A stretch of DNA of 8,807 nt, taken from Actinomycetota bacterium. GTDB lineage: Bacteria; Actinomycetota; Acidimicrobiia; Acidimicrobiales; Microtrichaceae. Each line of letters begins with the position of its first letter. Position 1 is the stretch's first letter. Made by a program: the position numbers and the translations under genes. Below the pieces are notes generated by a model. It was not told where the DNA came from, made no database searches, and saw nothing but the letters and a program-made list of their open reading frames with translations. Shown piece after piece: positions 1 through 5,531 of this stretch. The stretch lies in NCBI GenBank assembly GCA_009700815.1, contig WLLG01000066.1, positions 1 through 8,807 of the forward strand, given 5' to 3'.

Positions 1-80
1 CTCGATTGTTGACTTCATCAGGGTGTGGATCGTAGTGCCTCCGCTGCACTGTTCTGACATCAGCCATGCACACAGGAATC

Positions 81-107
81 TTTGGCCTCGCGCTCAAGCT
101 GTAAGGT
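81..107 (+). promoter_or_regulatory. Possible promoter of tRNA-Pro
   Basis: A TAAGGT hexamer at 102-107 resembles a -10 box and would start transcription close to the first base of the tRNA at 115. A poor -35 candidate, TTTGGC, lies at 81-86 with a 15-nt spacer, which is shorter than usual. A better -35-like hexamer, TTGACT at 9-14, is too far away to pair with this -10 box. This is inferred from position and motif only. Confidence 0.3.
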
Positions 108-114
108 GAAGGGA

Positions 115-191
115 CGGGACGTGGCGCAGCTTGGTAGCGCACCTGCTTTGGGAGCAGGGGGTCGAGAGTTCAAATCTCTCCGTCCCGACCA
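115..191 (+). tRNA. tRNA-Pro (anticodon UGG)
   Basis: A complete cloverleaf can be folded by eye. The acceptor stem CGGGACG (115-121) pairs perfectly with CGTCCCG (181-187). The anticodon stem CCTGC/GCAGG (142-146/154-158) encloses the loop TTTGGGA, giving anticodon TGG at 149-151, which decodes proline. The T stem GAGAG/CTCTC (164-168/176-180) encloses TTCAAAT. The discriminator is A188 and a CCA end is encoded at 189-191. By wobble the UGG anticodon would read CCA and CCG, and more widely if U34 is modified. An open frame crossing this gene (82-273) is a translation of the tRNA and not a protein gene. Confidence 0.97.
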
Positions 192-297
192 TATTTCTTC
201 TACTCCGAGGCCTTTTAGGAGTTGGATTTCTCAGCGAAGCGATAGCCCAATTTGGCTCAGAGGCCTAGGCTGAGTGGTTTAGGAAAAGGAGGGCTAG
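192..297 (+). other. Spacer and leader between tRNA-Pro and the hydrolase gene
   Basis: This 106-nt non-coding stretch holds two weak inverted repeats. ACTCC/GGAGT encloses 11 nt just after the tRNA. CTCAG (256-260) pairs with CTGAG (270-274) around AGGCCTAGG. A strong Shine-Dalgarno AAGGAGG lies at 286-292. No convincing -35/-10 pair and no U-tract terminator were found, so the hydrolase could be read from an unrecognised promoter or by read-through from the tRNA. Confidence 0.4.
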
Positions 298-1197
298 ATG
301 GCGCTCGAAACCGTGAACGTTCATGGCCACGAAATTGCATATCGCACTGGCGGAAAGGGCCCCGTGGTGCTGCTCATCCACGGGATGGCAGGCAGTTCCT
401 CCATGTGGAAACCGATTCTTCCGCTGATCTCTGCTGAGGTCACCTACTTGGCTCCAGACCTGCCCGGCCACGGCAGATCAGATAAACCCCGAGGCGATTA
501 CTCACTCGGGGCGCAGGCGAGCATGTTGAGAGACCTGCTTAGCACCCTTGGTCATCAACGTGTCAGCGTCGTCGGCCAATCCCTCGGCGGCGGAATAGCG
601 CTGCAGTTTTGTTACCAATACCCGGAGCGCTGCGAACGCCTAGCTCTGGTCTGCGCCGGTGGACTCGGCGAAGAAGTCATGCCGTTGCTGCGCGGTCTCA
701 CGCTTCCAGGAGTCGATCTGCTGCTCCCTCTGGCCTTTCAACCCATCTACCGAGATGCTGTGAACGCAGCTGTTGGGATCTTCGGCAAATTCGGGTTGAC
801 CCCCGCCCCATCGGCGCTTGAGATGTGGCGCAGTTACTGCTCCCTCATCGACCCCGATACCAGAAGCGCCTTCTTGCACACACTTAAATCAGTGGTGGAT
901 CACAAAGGCCAACGAGTGAGCGCTGCAGACAAGCTCTACCTAGCCTCGACGTTGCCCACGTTGATCGTCTGGGGAGACAAGGACCCAATTATTCCGGTCT
1001 CGCATGCGTACGACACGCACACAGCAATCCCAGGTAGTCGGCTAGAGATCTTTGAGGGTTCAGGACACTTCCCACAAGATGAAGAACCTGCACATTTTGC
1101 GCAGGTCCTGCTCGACTTCATTTCAACTACTGAACCTGCGACAGTCACGGACGAAGAGTGGGCTGCCCAATTAGGCAGCCGCACCCTCGCCCCTTGA
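298..1197 (+). CDS. Alpha/beta hydrolase fold protein
   Basis: This 299-residue protein is a complete alpha/beta hydrolase. It has the oxyanion-hole motif HGMAG (28-32), the family motif PGHGRSD (56-62) and the nucleophile elbow GQSLGG with Ser95. The acid is probably Asp229 in WGDKDP and the base is His257 in GSGHFPQDE. A helical cap domain fits residues about 125-205. There is no signal peptide, so it should be cytoplasmic. The family includes esterases, C-C bond hydrolases, haloperoxidase-like enzymes and epoxide or haloalkane hydrolases. The substrate cannot be read from sequence, and Gln rather than Trp or Asp next to the nucleophile is not diagnostic. The ATG is well supported by AAGGAGG 5 nt upstream. 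It stands alone between tRNA-Pro and a convergent gene, so the context gives no pathway clue. Confidence 0.93.
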   Translation: MALETVNVHGHEIAYRTGGKGPVVLLIHGMAGSSSMWKPILPLISAEVTYLAPDLPGHGRSDKPRGDYSLGAQASMLRDLLSTLGHQRVSVVGQSLGGGIALQFCYQYPERCERLALVCAGGLGEEVMPLLRGLTLPGVDLLLPLAFQPIYRDAVNAAVGIFGKFGLTPAPSALEMWRSYCSLIDPDTRSAFLHTLKSVVDHKGQRVSAADKLYLASTLPTLIVWGDKDPIIPVSHAYDTHTAIPGSRLEIFEGSGHFPQDEEPAHFAQVLLDFISTTEPATVTDEEWAAQLGSRTLAP

Positions 1198-1209
1198 CTC
1201 TACGAAGTA

Positions 1210-1238
1210 CTGGCCTAGGCCAGCAGCTTTGCTTTTTG
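1210..1238 (+). terminator. Palindrome at convergent gene ends, possible weak terminator
   Basis: CTGGCCTAGGCCAG at 1210-1223 is a perfect 14-bp palindrome. As RNA it can fold to a 5-bp stem with a CTAG loop. On the + strand a T-rich stretch (CTTTGCTTTTT) follows a few bases later, so it may end transcription of the hydrolase gene. It overlaps the stop codon of the convergent SHOCT gene (1215-1217). The stem is short and the T-run is not adjacent, so the terminator call is tentative; the palindrome itself is certain. Confidence 0.35.
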
Positions 1239-1514
1239 GGCATCGAACTCGGCTTGAGTCAGGATTCCCTGATCTTTTAGCTCCGCAAGCTGCTTCAGCT
1301 GCGTAATGGTGTCACCCTCAATTGCTGCGGGAGCCTCTGGTGCAGGTGCAACAGGTGCTTCTTGTGGCTGCTGAGCTTGCTGTGCCTGCTCAGCCTTTTC
1401 GTTCTGGTGATTGCGAACTCCACCTGATACGGCGGTTGCAGTTCCAGCGATTACTGCTGTGCGGGCAACTGTTCCCACTAAGCCTGGCCGCCCTCTTCTC
1501 ATTCCTCCACGCAT
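1215..1514 (-). CDS. Small SHOCT-domain protein with N-terminal hydrophobic segment
   Basis: This 99-residue protein has three parts. A basic N-terminus (residues 1-10, rich in Arg and Gly) leads into a moderately hydrophobic Gly/Ala/Val/Thr stretch (about 12-33) that may be a membrane or membrane-associated helix. A low-complexity Gln/Ala/Pro/Glu linker covers about 38-66. The C-terminal 31 residues match a SHOCT domain: a short helical hairpin with the pattern L-K-x-L-x-x-L-K-x-x-G-I-L-T-x-x-E-F-x-x-K-K-like. SHOCT domains are common at the ends of small bacterial proteins and are thought to mediate oligomerisation; no enzymatic role is known. The ATG has AAGGAG (1523-1528 on the opposite strand) 8 nt upstream, preferred over the ATG four codons inside, which sits too close to its GGAGG. 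It lies downstream of the DUF6325-like gene, 102 nt away on the same strand, and the two are probably functionally linked. Confidence 0.9.
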   Translation of the reverse strand: MRGGMRRGRPGLVGTVARTAVIAGTATAVSGGVRNHQNEKAEQAQQAQQPQEAPVAPAPEAPAAIEGDTITQLKQLAELKDQGILTQAEFDAQKAKLLA

Positions 1515-1534
1515 TTCTCACACTCCTTGATTTG

Positions 1535-1558
1535 CAGCTACCTAGTTGCAGGCAGCTG
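1535..1558 (-). promoter_or_regulatory. Stem-loop upstream of the SHOCT ribosome binding site
   Basis: Read on the minus strand, CAGCTGCCT pairs with AGGTAGCTG around the hexaloop GCAACT. This is a 9-bp stem with one G-U pair. It ends 6 nt before the AAGGAG of the SHOCT gene. No U-run follows, so it is not a classical terminator. It could stabilise or process the mRNA between the two genes, or modulate translation. Function is inferred. Confidence 0.45.
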
Positions 1559-1616
1559 GGTTGGTTTCAGTTATGACTTCACTATCCATTAGACAAAATG
1601 AACCAGAAAGCTGATG

Positions 1617-2042
1617 TCAGCCGTCTGTTCTTTGGGCATCAAACTCGAGCGCTTCGACAACAACCTGATGCGGAATCCGCTCCCCCTTCAACATGGTGCC
1701 ACCGGACTCCAGGATCGCTTTGGCAAAATTGGCTGCCCACAAATCTTCCCAGACAAAGAACGCTGCAGAGGTGTTGGGCTCGAGCACCTCGGCGGCAACG
1801 AAGAGATCCTCTTCACTTAACAGACCAGGGTGACCGCCGGTGAGGTCCTGAAAGGGTTCAAGTTCTTCTAAGTCATCAAACTCAATTGCAGTGACATCGC
1901 CGTTGCCATCCTTGAGGATGAAGACAATGTCGAGCACTTTGATCAGGCCAGCCTCTGCAAGATCGACGATTGCCGGAACGATCTCTCCATTGAAGTGATT
2001 GCCGTCGAATCCGACGATCATGTATTCCACCGGTGCGATCAT
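1617..2042 (-). CDS. DUF6325-like protein
   Basis: This 141-residue acidic, soluble protein resembles the actinobacterial DUF6325 family from memory. Seen features are an N-terminal strand with PVEYMIVGF (4-12), an F-N-G-E-I motif (17-21), an alternating V-L-D-I-V-F strand (36-41), a GLLSEEDL segment (73-80) and a helix with W98-E-x-x-W102-A (98-103). The biochemical function of the family is unknown. The ATG at 2042-2040 is chosen because GGAGG lies 11 nt upstream and the conserved N-terminus begins there. An in-frame ATG further upstream at 2111 would add 23 residues that run through a hairpin and look non-coding. It is the first gene of a probable two-gene unit with the downstream SHOCT gene, a pairing that recurs in actinobacteria. 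No signal peptide or membrane helix is visible. Confidence 0.85.
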   Translation of the reverse strand: MIAPVEYMIVGFDGNHFNGEIVPAIVDLAEAGLIKVLDIVFILKDGNGDVTAIEFDDLEELEPFQDLTGGHPGLLSEEDLFVAAEVLEPNTSAAFFVWEDLWAANFAKAILESGGTMLKGERIPHQVVVEALEFDAQRTDG

Positions 2043-2063
2043 GTTGAAAACTACCTCCGTGAG

Positions 2064-2082
2064 TTGTGGCTGAGCGCCACAA
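2064..2082 (-). promoter_or_regulatory. Stem-loop or operator upstream of the DUF6325-like gene
   Basis: TTGTGGC (2064-2070) and GCCACAA (2076-2082) form a perfect 7-bp inverted repeat with a 5-nt spacer. On the minus strand it ends 5 nt before the GGAGG of the DUF6325-like gene. It could act as an RNA hairpin in the leader or as a binding site for a dimeric regulator. No promoter hexamers were identified with confidence. An 8-bp palindrome AACATGTT lies slightly further upstream. Confidence 0.45.
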
Positions 2083-2186
2083 TGACGCCAAACATGTTCA
2101 CAACCTACCACTGCAGCAGTGACATTTTTGGCGAGAGTGCACGCTGATGCGGCGCTGCTGCTACCTTCTTGGCGTCACTAGAGCCG

Positions 2187-2205
2187 TGAAGATCTTGTAT
2201 CTTCA
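2187..2205 (+). promoter_or_regulatory. Inverted repeat overlapping a possible tRNA-Gly -10 box
   Basis: TGAAGAT (2187-2193) and ATCTTCA (2199-2205) are perfect 7-bp arms around CTTGT. The right half contains TATCTT at 2198-2203, placed suitably for a -10 box that would start transcription about 10 nt before the tRNA at 2220. No good -35 hexamer is present at 16-18 nt. The repeat lies between two divergent transcription units, so it is not a terminator of either. Regulation through this site is inference. Confidence 0.35.
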
Positions 2206-2219
2206 TCTTTAGCGGTACT

Positions 2220-2290
2220 GCGGGTGTAGCTCAATGGTAGAGCCACAGGTTTCCAACCTGTTGACGAGGGTTCGATTCCCTTCACCCGCT
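2220..2290 (+). tRNA. tRNA-Gly (anticodon UCC)
   Basis: This is a 71-nt cloverleaf. The acceptor stem GCGGGTG (2220-2226) pairs with CACCCGC (2283-2289). The anticodon stem ACAGG/CCTGT (2245-2249/2257-2261) encloses TTTCCAA, giving anticodon TCC at 2252-2254, which decodes glycine codons GGA and GGG. The T arm is GAGGG-TTCGATT-CCCTT with one G-T pair. The discriminator is U (T2290), as is usual for bacterial tRNA-Gly. The following bases are CTC, so the CCA end is not encoded and must be added after transcription, unlike the tRNA-Pro in this window. Confidence 0.97.
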
Positions 2291-2303
2291 CTCAAACGCA
2301 AGT

Positions 2304-2325
2304 CCCGCTTATCTTTTGGTGCGGG
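2304..2325 (+). other. Weak hairpin between tRNA-Gly and the GNAT gene
   Basis: CCCGC (2304-2308) can pair with GCGGG (2321-2325) around a 12-nt loop. The right arm is part of GCGGGTG (2321-2327), an exact copy of the first seven bases of tRNA-Gly. No U-tract follows, so this is at best a poor terminator. The tRNA and the GNAT gene may be co-transcribed, with the tRNA cut out. Confidence 0.25.
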
Positions 2326-2355
2326 TGCGAGCGCAGTGAACAGCGGAGCAAGACT

Positions 2356-3099
2356 GTGAAGCAGATCGGTGCGAGGGCTCAGAAATCTCCCACCGGTTGG
2401 TTGCTGTTATGCCTTGCGTTCGGAGGAATCGGCGCTCTGATCGGGGCGCTGTTGTCCTGGTCAGCGAAGTGGCCGCTTCCTGTTGCCCTGGGCATTGGCG
2501 CTGCGCTCGGCATTCTGCTCGCAACTCGGGTACTCAAACAGCGCCCCAAAATTCAGTCTCTAGCTGGTCCAGAGGTGGACTTGGGTTCGTGGAGGACCGA
2601 TCAAGTCGTCCTGCGGCACATGAACCTCGCCGATACAGAGGCGGACGCAGTGGCAAAAACTATCGACGAAGAAGTCATCCGCGCCATGGGTTGGTCAGAC
2701 CAAGATGTCGAAGGAATCGTTAGCATGAGTCGTGATCCGCTGCTGATGGCCCAGCGTGGATTCATCATGGTGACCGAACCCGGTAGAGAGGATCAGGTTC
2801 TCGGGGTGGTCTCGCTCACCCGTATTCCTGGCCAAGCTGCCGAGGCGGGTTTAGGCCTATGGATGGCCCTAGAAGCAAGAGGCAGAGGCCTCGGCCCAGC
2901 AGCAATTCGACTCGCTGCAGAGATGTGTTGGCAAAGCAACGTTGCGGTTCTCACGCTTGGCACCACAGCCGAGAACACATCAATGCAGCGCTGTTACCTA
3001 GCTGCTGGCGCAGACTTGTTTGACACCTGCGAAAACGAACTTCCCGATGGGCGCATCGTTGACGCATCTTGGTATCGCATCCACAACCCGCATGCGTGA
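2356..3099 (+). CDS. Membrane-anchored GNAT-family N-acetyltransferase
   Basis: This 247-residue protein has two hydrophobic helices (about 15-35 and 41-60) followed by a GNAT domain (about 83-243). Acetyl-CoA binding motif A is visible as R175-G-R-G-L-G180, preceded by the strand A-G-L-G-L-W-M (164-170). The later T-A-E-N207-T-S-M-Q element followed by an A-A-G turn is typical of GNAT domains of the RimJ/RimL type, which acetylate protein N-termini or small amines. The acceptor here is unknown. The short helical pair and the basic KQRPK stretch after helix 2 suggest a cytoplasmic catalytic domain tethered to the inner face of the membrane. The start is GTG with GGAG (2345-2348) 7 nt upstream. 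It follows tRNA-Gly by 65 nt and converges on the SGNH-like gene. The GNAT call is firm; the membrane tether is a less common arrangement. Confidence 0.88.
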   Translation: MKQIGARAQKSPTGWLLLCLAFGGIGALIGALLSWSAKWPLPVALGIGAALGILLATRVLKQRPKIQSLAGPEVDLGSWRTDQVVLRHMNLADTEADAVAKTIDEEVIRAMGWSDQDVEGIVSMSRDPLLMAQRGFIMVTEPGREDQVLGVVSLTRIPGQAAEAGLGLWMALEARGRGLGPAAIRLAAEMCWQSNVAVLTLGTTAENTSMQRCYLAAGADLFDTCENELPDGRIVDASWYRIHNPHA

Positions 3100-3134
3100 C
3101 GGAACTGTGACCACTCGGAACGAACTCGGGTGAG

Positions 3135-3755
3135 TTAGTTCTCTATCTGGGCGATGGTCTGGGCGAGTTTGGTGTCAATGCATTCGGCGTAGGCGCGAAA
3201 TCCATCTTGACTTGGGTGAATCTGGTCAGGAAACCCTGCGTATCTGACGGTGGCAGTGTTGCAATCCATCACGTACTGCCGTTGCAGCATCCATCCGTTT
3301 GTTCGCTCAAGCCACTGCGGCAGTGCGGGGTAGTTGCCTATGGGTGTGGTTAGCCAGATCACCACAATCCCACGAGCCAAGAGTTCCGCTTCGAATGCCG
3401 CCATGGTTGCGGTGACCTCTTCGAAGTTGAGTTGATAGTCAGTCACCGTCCCCTGAACAATCATGTAGCTCGGGCCGTCAAGGGCGGCAGGCAAGGCCAG
3501 CCGCTCCAAAGCGTACGTGGGGATCGTTCCCTCAAGTTGATGAAGGAAACCGTTGCCGCCCTTAGCAGCGTTATAGATTCCGGGAGTTCGCAGGTAGTAG
3601 TGAACTCCACCAGCAACTGAATCTCCAGCAATCCAGATATCCGCAGCGGGCGAACCCGGAGAAACGGCAATGCCGCCAGGCGCTGCCGATGAGCACGCGA
3701 GACTGCTCAGGCCGAGCCCAAGAGTGAGAGAAATGGCAATCAGAATCTTCTTCAT
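3135..3755 (-). CDS. Secreted SGNH/GDSL-hydrolase-like protein, probable lipoprotein
   Basis: This 206-residue protein starts with a signal peptide: MKK, a hydrophobic core (4-19) and Cys21 in S-L-A-C, a slightly non-canonical lipobox because position -3 is Ser. The mature part has SGNH blocks. Block I is I-A-G-D45-S46-V with the predicted nucleophile Ser46. A Gly-rich block II is N-A-A-K-G-G-N-G (62-69). Block V is D177-Q-I-H180-P with the catalytic Asp and His. Block III, normally G-x-N-D, reads G102-T-V-T-D106, so the oxyanion-hole Asn seems absent. Family members are esterases, lipases or carbohydrate O-deacetylases acting outside the membrane. The substrate is unknown. The ATG has a fair GGAAGG-type Shine-Dalgarno. 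It converges with the GNAT gene (35-nt gap, no clear terminator) and diverges from the sugar genes. Confidence 0.87.
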   Translation of the reverse strand: MKKILIAISLTLGLGLSSLACSSAAPGGIAVSPGSPAADIWIAGDSVAGGVHYYLRTPGIYNAAKGGNGFLHQLEGTIPTYALERLALPAALDGPSYMIVQGTVTDYQLNFEEVTATMAAFEAELLARGIVVIWLTTPIGNYPALPQWLERTNGWMLQRQYVMDCNTATVRYAGFPDQIHPSQDGFRAYAECIDTKLAQTIAQIEN

Positions 3756-3891
3756 GAGCCCTTCCTCGCCTGAAGTTCGATCATGTTTATTGTTACATCT
3801 ATTTGTCTAGGTGTGCCGAATCTTTTCGTTAGCTAGGCCGGGTCTTAGGCCGATCTCCCCTCAACCTGCATCCAGATGACAGAATGCAGAG
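3756..3891. promoter_or_regulatory. Divergent promoter region, SGNH gene and sugar operon
   Basis: This 136-nt AT-richer spacer must carry promoters for both directions. For the + strand, TTGTCT (3803-3808) resembles a -35 box, but the hexamers 17-20 nt on (TCGTTA, TTAGCT) are poor. For a leaderless start at 3892, CAGAAT (3880-3885) is at the right distance for a -10 box. CTGCAT (3866-3871) and ATGCAG (3884-3889) form a perfect 6-bp inverted repeat with a 12-nt loop ending 2 nt before the ATG, where it could mask initiation. No clear minus-strand hexamers were found. Confidence 0.4.
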
Positions 3892-4788
3892 ATGTCTCAC
3901 CTCTTAGTACTCGGTGACGGCTGGGTGGGTAGAGCCACAGCAAGGGCCGCCGCGAACTCATACGACGTCAGCGTGATTGACCCGCCATTGCATCCAGTTC
4001 TCTGCAACTGCGATAGCAGTGCTGTCTACGCTCTGCGGGAGTTGCTCGCCCAGAACAATACGACCACCATCATCAATGCCTGCGGGCGACTCAGGGGAAC
4101 AGATGCCGAACTAGCCGAGGCAAACGCAGAGTTTGCTATCTGGCTTTGCACAGCCCTAGATGGCACCGGCGTTCGACTCATCCACGTCGGCTCTGCTGCT
4201 GAATATGGGGATCCACATACCGAGGACCTAGTGAGCGAGAGAAGTCCGCAACGAGCAGTCGGCCCCTATGCACAAAGCAAGGCCACTGGCACTGAAGCCG
4301 TGCTTCGTGCACGCAGTGAGGGTCTGGATGCCTGCGTTGTCAGAGTGTTCAACATTGTTGGCTACCCCATCCCAGCAGTGTCGCCGATTCACCAATGGCT
4401 CACCGACCTGCAGGCTCTTGGCCCTTTTGGGGGAAGCATCGATGTCTGGTGGCCACCCACTACACGCGACTTTGTCATGATCGAGGATGTGGCAAGAGCC
4501 TTGGTCGACATTGCTGCAGCAGTCGAACTCCCCGAGCTGCTCAACCTGTGCTCAGGAACCGGACTGGGCTACGGGGCAATCGCTGAATCCATCGCAGGTG
4601 AACTCGGGATTGCTGCCACCGTGAACTCACTCGAAAAGCCCGGAATAGAAACTGTGGTGGGCGACCCCACACTCCTTGAGCAGACCATTGGTTGGGTGCC
4701 AGCCATGACCTTGAACTCGCTTGCAGTTCGGGTCGTCAGAGGAGAAACAGCGACTCCCTCCGGTGGGGGTTCGCCGGCCAACAGGTAG
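3892..4788 (+). CDS. NAD-dependent nucleotide-sugar epimerase/dehydratase (extended SDR)
   Basis: This 298-residue protein is an extended short-chain dehydrogenase. The N-terminal Rossmann motif is G8-D-G10-W-V-G13, and Asp30 at the end of the second strand suggests NAD rather than NADP. The catalytic set is Ser101 in H-V-G-S-A-A-E-Y-G, Tyr126 and Lys130 in P-Y-A-Q-S-K. The R-D-F-V segment and C-S-G-T motif are typical of the sugar-binding half of UDP- or dTDP-sugar epimerases and reductases. It probably epimerises, reduces or dehydrates an NDP-sugar in the cytoplasm; the exact substrate is not readable. The start ATG has only a weak purine-rich upstream GCAGAG and might be leaderless. It is the first of three genes, 10 nt from the nucleotidyltransferase, indicating an operon. 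The last roughly 14 residues are Gly/Ser/Pro-rich and probably disordered. Confidence 0.9.
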   Translation: MSHLLVLGDGWVGRATARAAANSYDVSVIDPPLHPVLCNCDSSAVYALRELLAQNNTTTIINACGRLRGTDAELAEANAEFAIWLCTALDGTGVRLIHVGSAAEYGDPHTEDLVSERSPQRAVGPYAQSKATGTEAVLRARSEGLDACVVRVFNIVGYPIPAVSPIHQWLTDLQALGPFGGSIDVWWPPTTRDFVMIEDVARALVDIAAAVELPELLNLCSGTGLGYGAIAESIAGELGIAATVNSLEKPGIETVVGDPTLLEQTIGWVPAMTLNSLAVRVVRGETATPSGGGSPANR

Positions 4789-4798
4789 GCTGTTTTTT

Positions 4799-5521
4799 AT
4801 GCATGCGGTGATCTTGGCGGGTGGGCGTGGAGTGCGCCTCCGCCCCTATACAACAGCTTTCCCCAAACCGCTCGTGCCGATCGGCGATGAATTCGCCATT
4901 ATCGAAATTGTCCTGCGCCAATTGAAGGCGCATGGGTTTACCTCGGTCACTATCGCAATTGGTCACCTCGGCCAACTCATTCGGGCTTACTGCGCAGACG
5001 GAAGCCAGTGGAAACTCTCCATTGAGTACTGGCCTGAAGATGCACCTCTGGGAACCATGGGTCCCGTTGTGAGCAACCTTGATTCGCTGCCGGAGCATTT
5101 TCTTGTCATGAACGGTGATGTCCTGACGGATTTGGACTACCGGGCAGTGCTGACGGGCCATATGAACTCTGATGCACCCTTAACCGTGGCGGCCTACGAC
5201 CGGGTAGTGAAAATAGATTTCGGAGTACTCGGCATTGGTGGTGCGAACGACGACCGCATTATCGAGTTCCGAGAGAAACCGGTGGAGCATTTCTCGGTCT
5301 CCATGGGCGTCTACGCGGCATCTCGGGAAACCCTGCGGAGCTACCCGGCAGGCGAACCACTTGGGTTTGACGAACTTGTGCTCGACCTGATGAAGGCCGG
5401 CACTCCCCCGCGGGTACATCGATTCGACGGGTACTGGCTAGATATCGGCCGACCCGACGATTACGACCAGGCAAATGAGGACTGGGCCACGCTGCGCGAT
5501 CGACTTCTTCCTAGCAGCTGA
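4799..5521 (+). CDS. Sugar-1-phosphate nucleotidyltransferase
   Basis: This 240-residue protein is a single NTP-transferase domain that joins a sugar-1-phosphate to NTP, giving an NDP-sugar and pyrophosphate. The signature loop is L-A-G-G-R-G-V-R-L-R-P (6-16), followed by F-P-K23-P-L-V-P-I. Other family features are P-L-G-T-M-G (83-88), the metal-binding Asp107 in M-N-G-D, E-K-P (159-161), and W213-x-D215-I-G with the second metal-binding Asp. Its length matches short guanylyl- or thymidylyltransferases without a C-terminal hexapeptide-repeat domain; the nucleotide cannot be assigned. The ATG at 4799 is chosen because the family begins with this strand. An upstream in-frame ATG at 4721 would overlap the previous gene by 68 nt and add 26 unlike residues. 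AGGTAGG lies 9 nt upstream. It is the middle gene of the sugar operon. Confidence 0.92.
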   Translation: MHAVILAGGRGVRLRPYTTAFPKPLVPIGDEFAIIEIVLRQLKAHGFTSVTIAIGHLGQLIRAYCADGSQWKLSIEYWPEDAPLGTMGPVVSNLDSLPEHFLVMNGDVLTDLDYRAVLTGHMNSDAPLTVAAYDRVVKIDFGVLGIGGANDDRIIEFREKPVEHFSVSMGVYAASRETLRSYPAGEPLGFDELVLDLMKAGTPPRVHRFDGYWLDIGRPDDYDQANEDWATLRDRLLPSS

Positions 5522-5531
5522 GGACTTCGAC

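Noticed and set aside
1..67. Open frame on the minus strand starting at ATG 67-65 and running off the left edge, with an equally open + frame from base 2 to a stop at 107-109.
   Set aside because: Only 22 codons are visible, with no Shine-Dalgarno, no recognisable motif and an antisense frame that is equally open. Sequence to the left would decide it.
82..273. 63-codon open frame across tRNA-Pro.
   Set aside because: It contains the well-known spurious translation of a tRNA gene (VAQLGSA-like) and has no independent support.
2043..2111. N-terminal extension of the DUF6325-like protein to an upstream ATG at 2111.
   Set aside because: The extension runs through the 2064-2082 inverted repeat and the Shine-Dalgarno, and its residues do not resemble the family N-terminus.
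115..2290. tRNA genes as integration sites flanking a mobile island.
   Set aside because: No integrase gene and no direct repeat of a tRNA 3' end were found within the window.
3112..3132. Hairpin CACTCG/CGGGTG with a 9-nt loop between the convergent GNAT and SGNH genes, as a terminator.
   Set aside because: The stem includes a T-G pair, the loop is long and no U-run follows on either strand.
4721..4798. Extended start of the nucleotidyltransferase at ATG 4721.
   Set aside because: It would overlap the upstream gene by 68 nt and add 26 residues before the conserved first strand, which already begins at ATG 4799.
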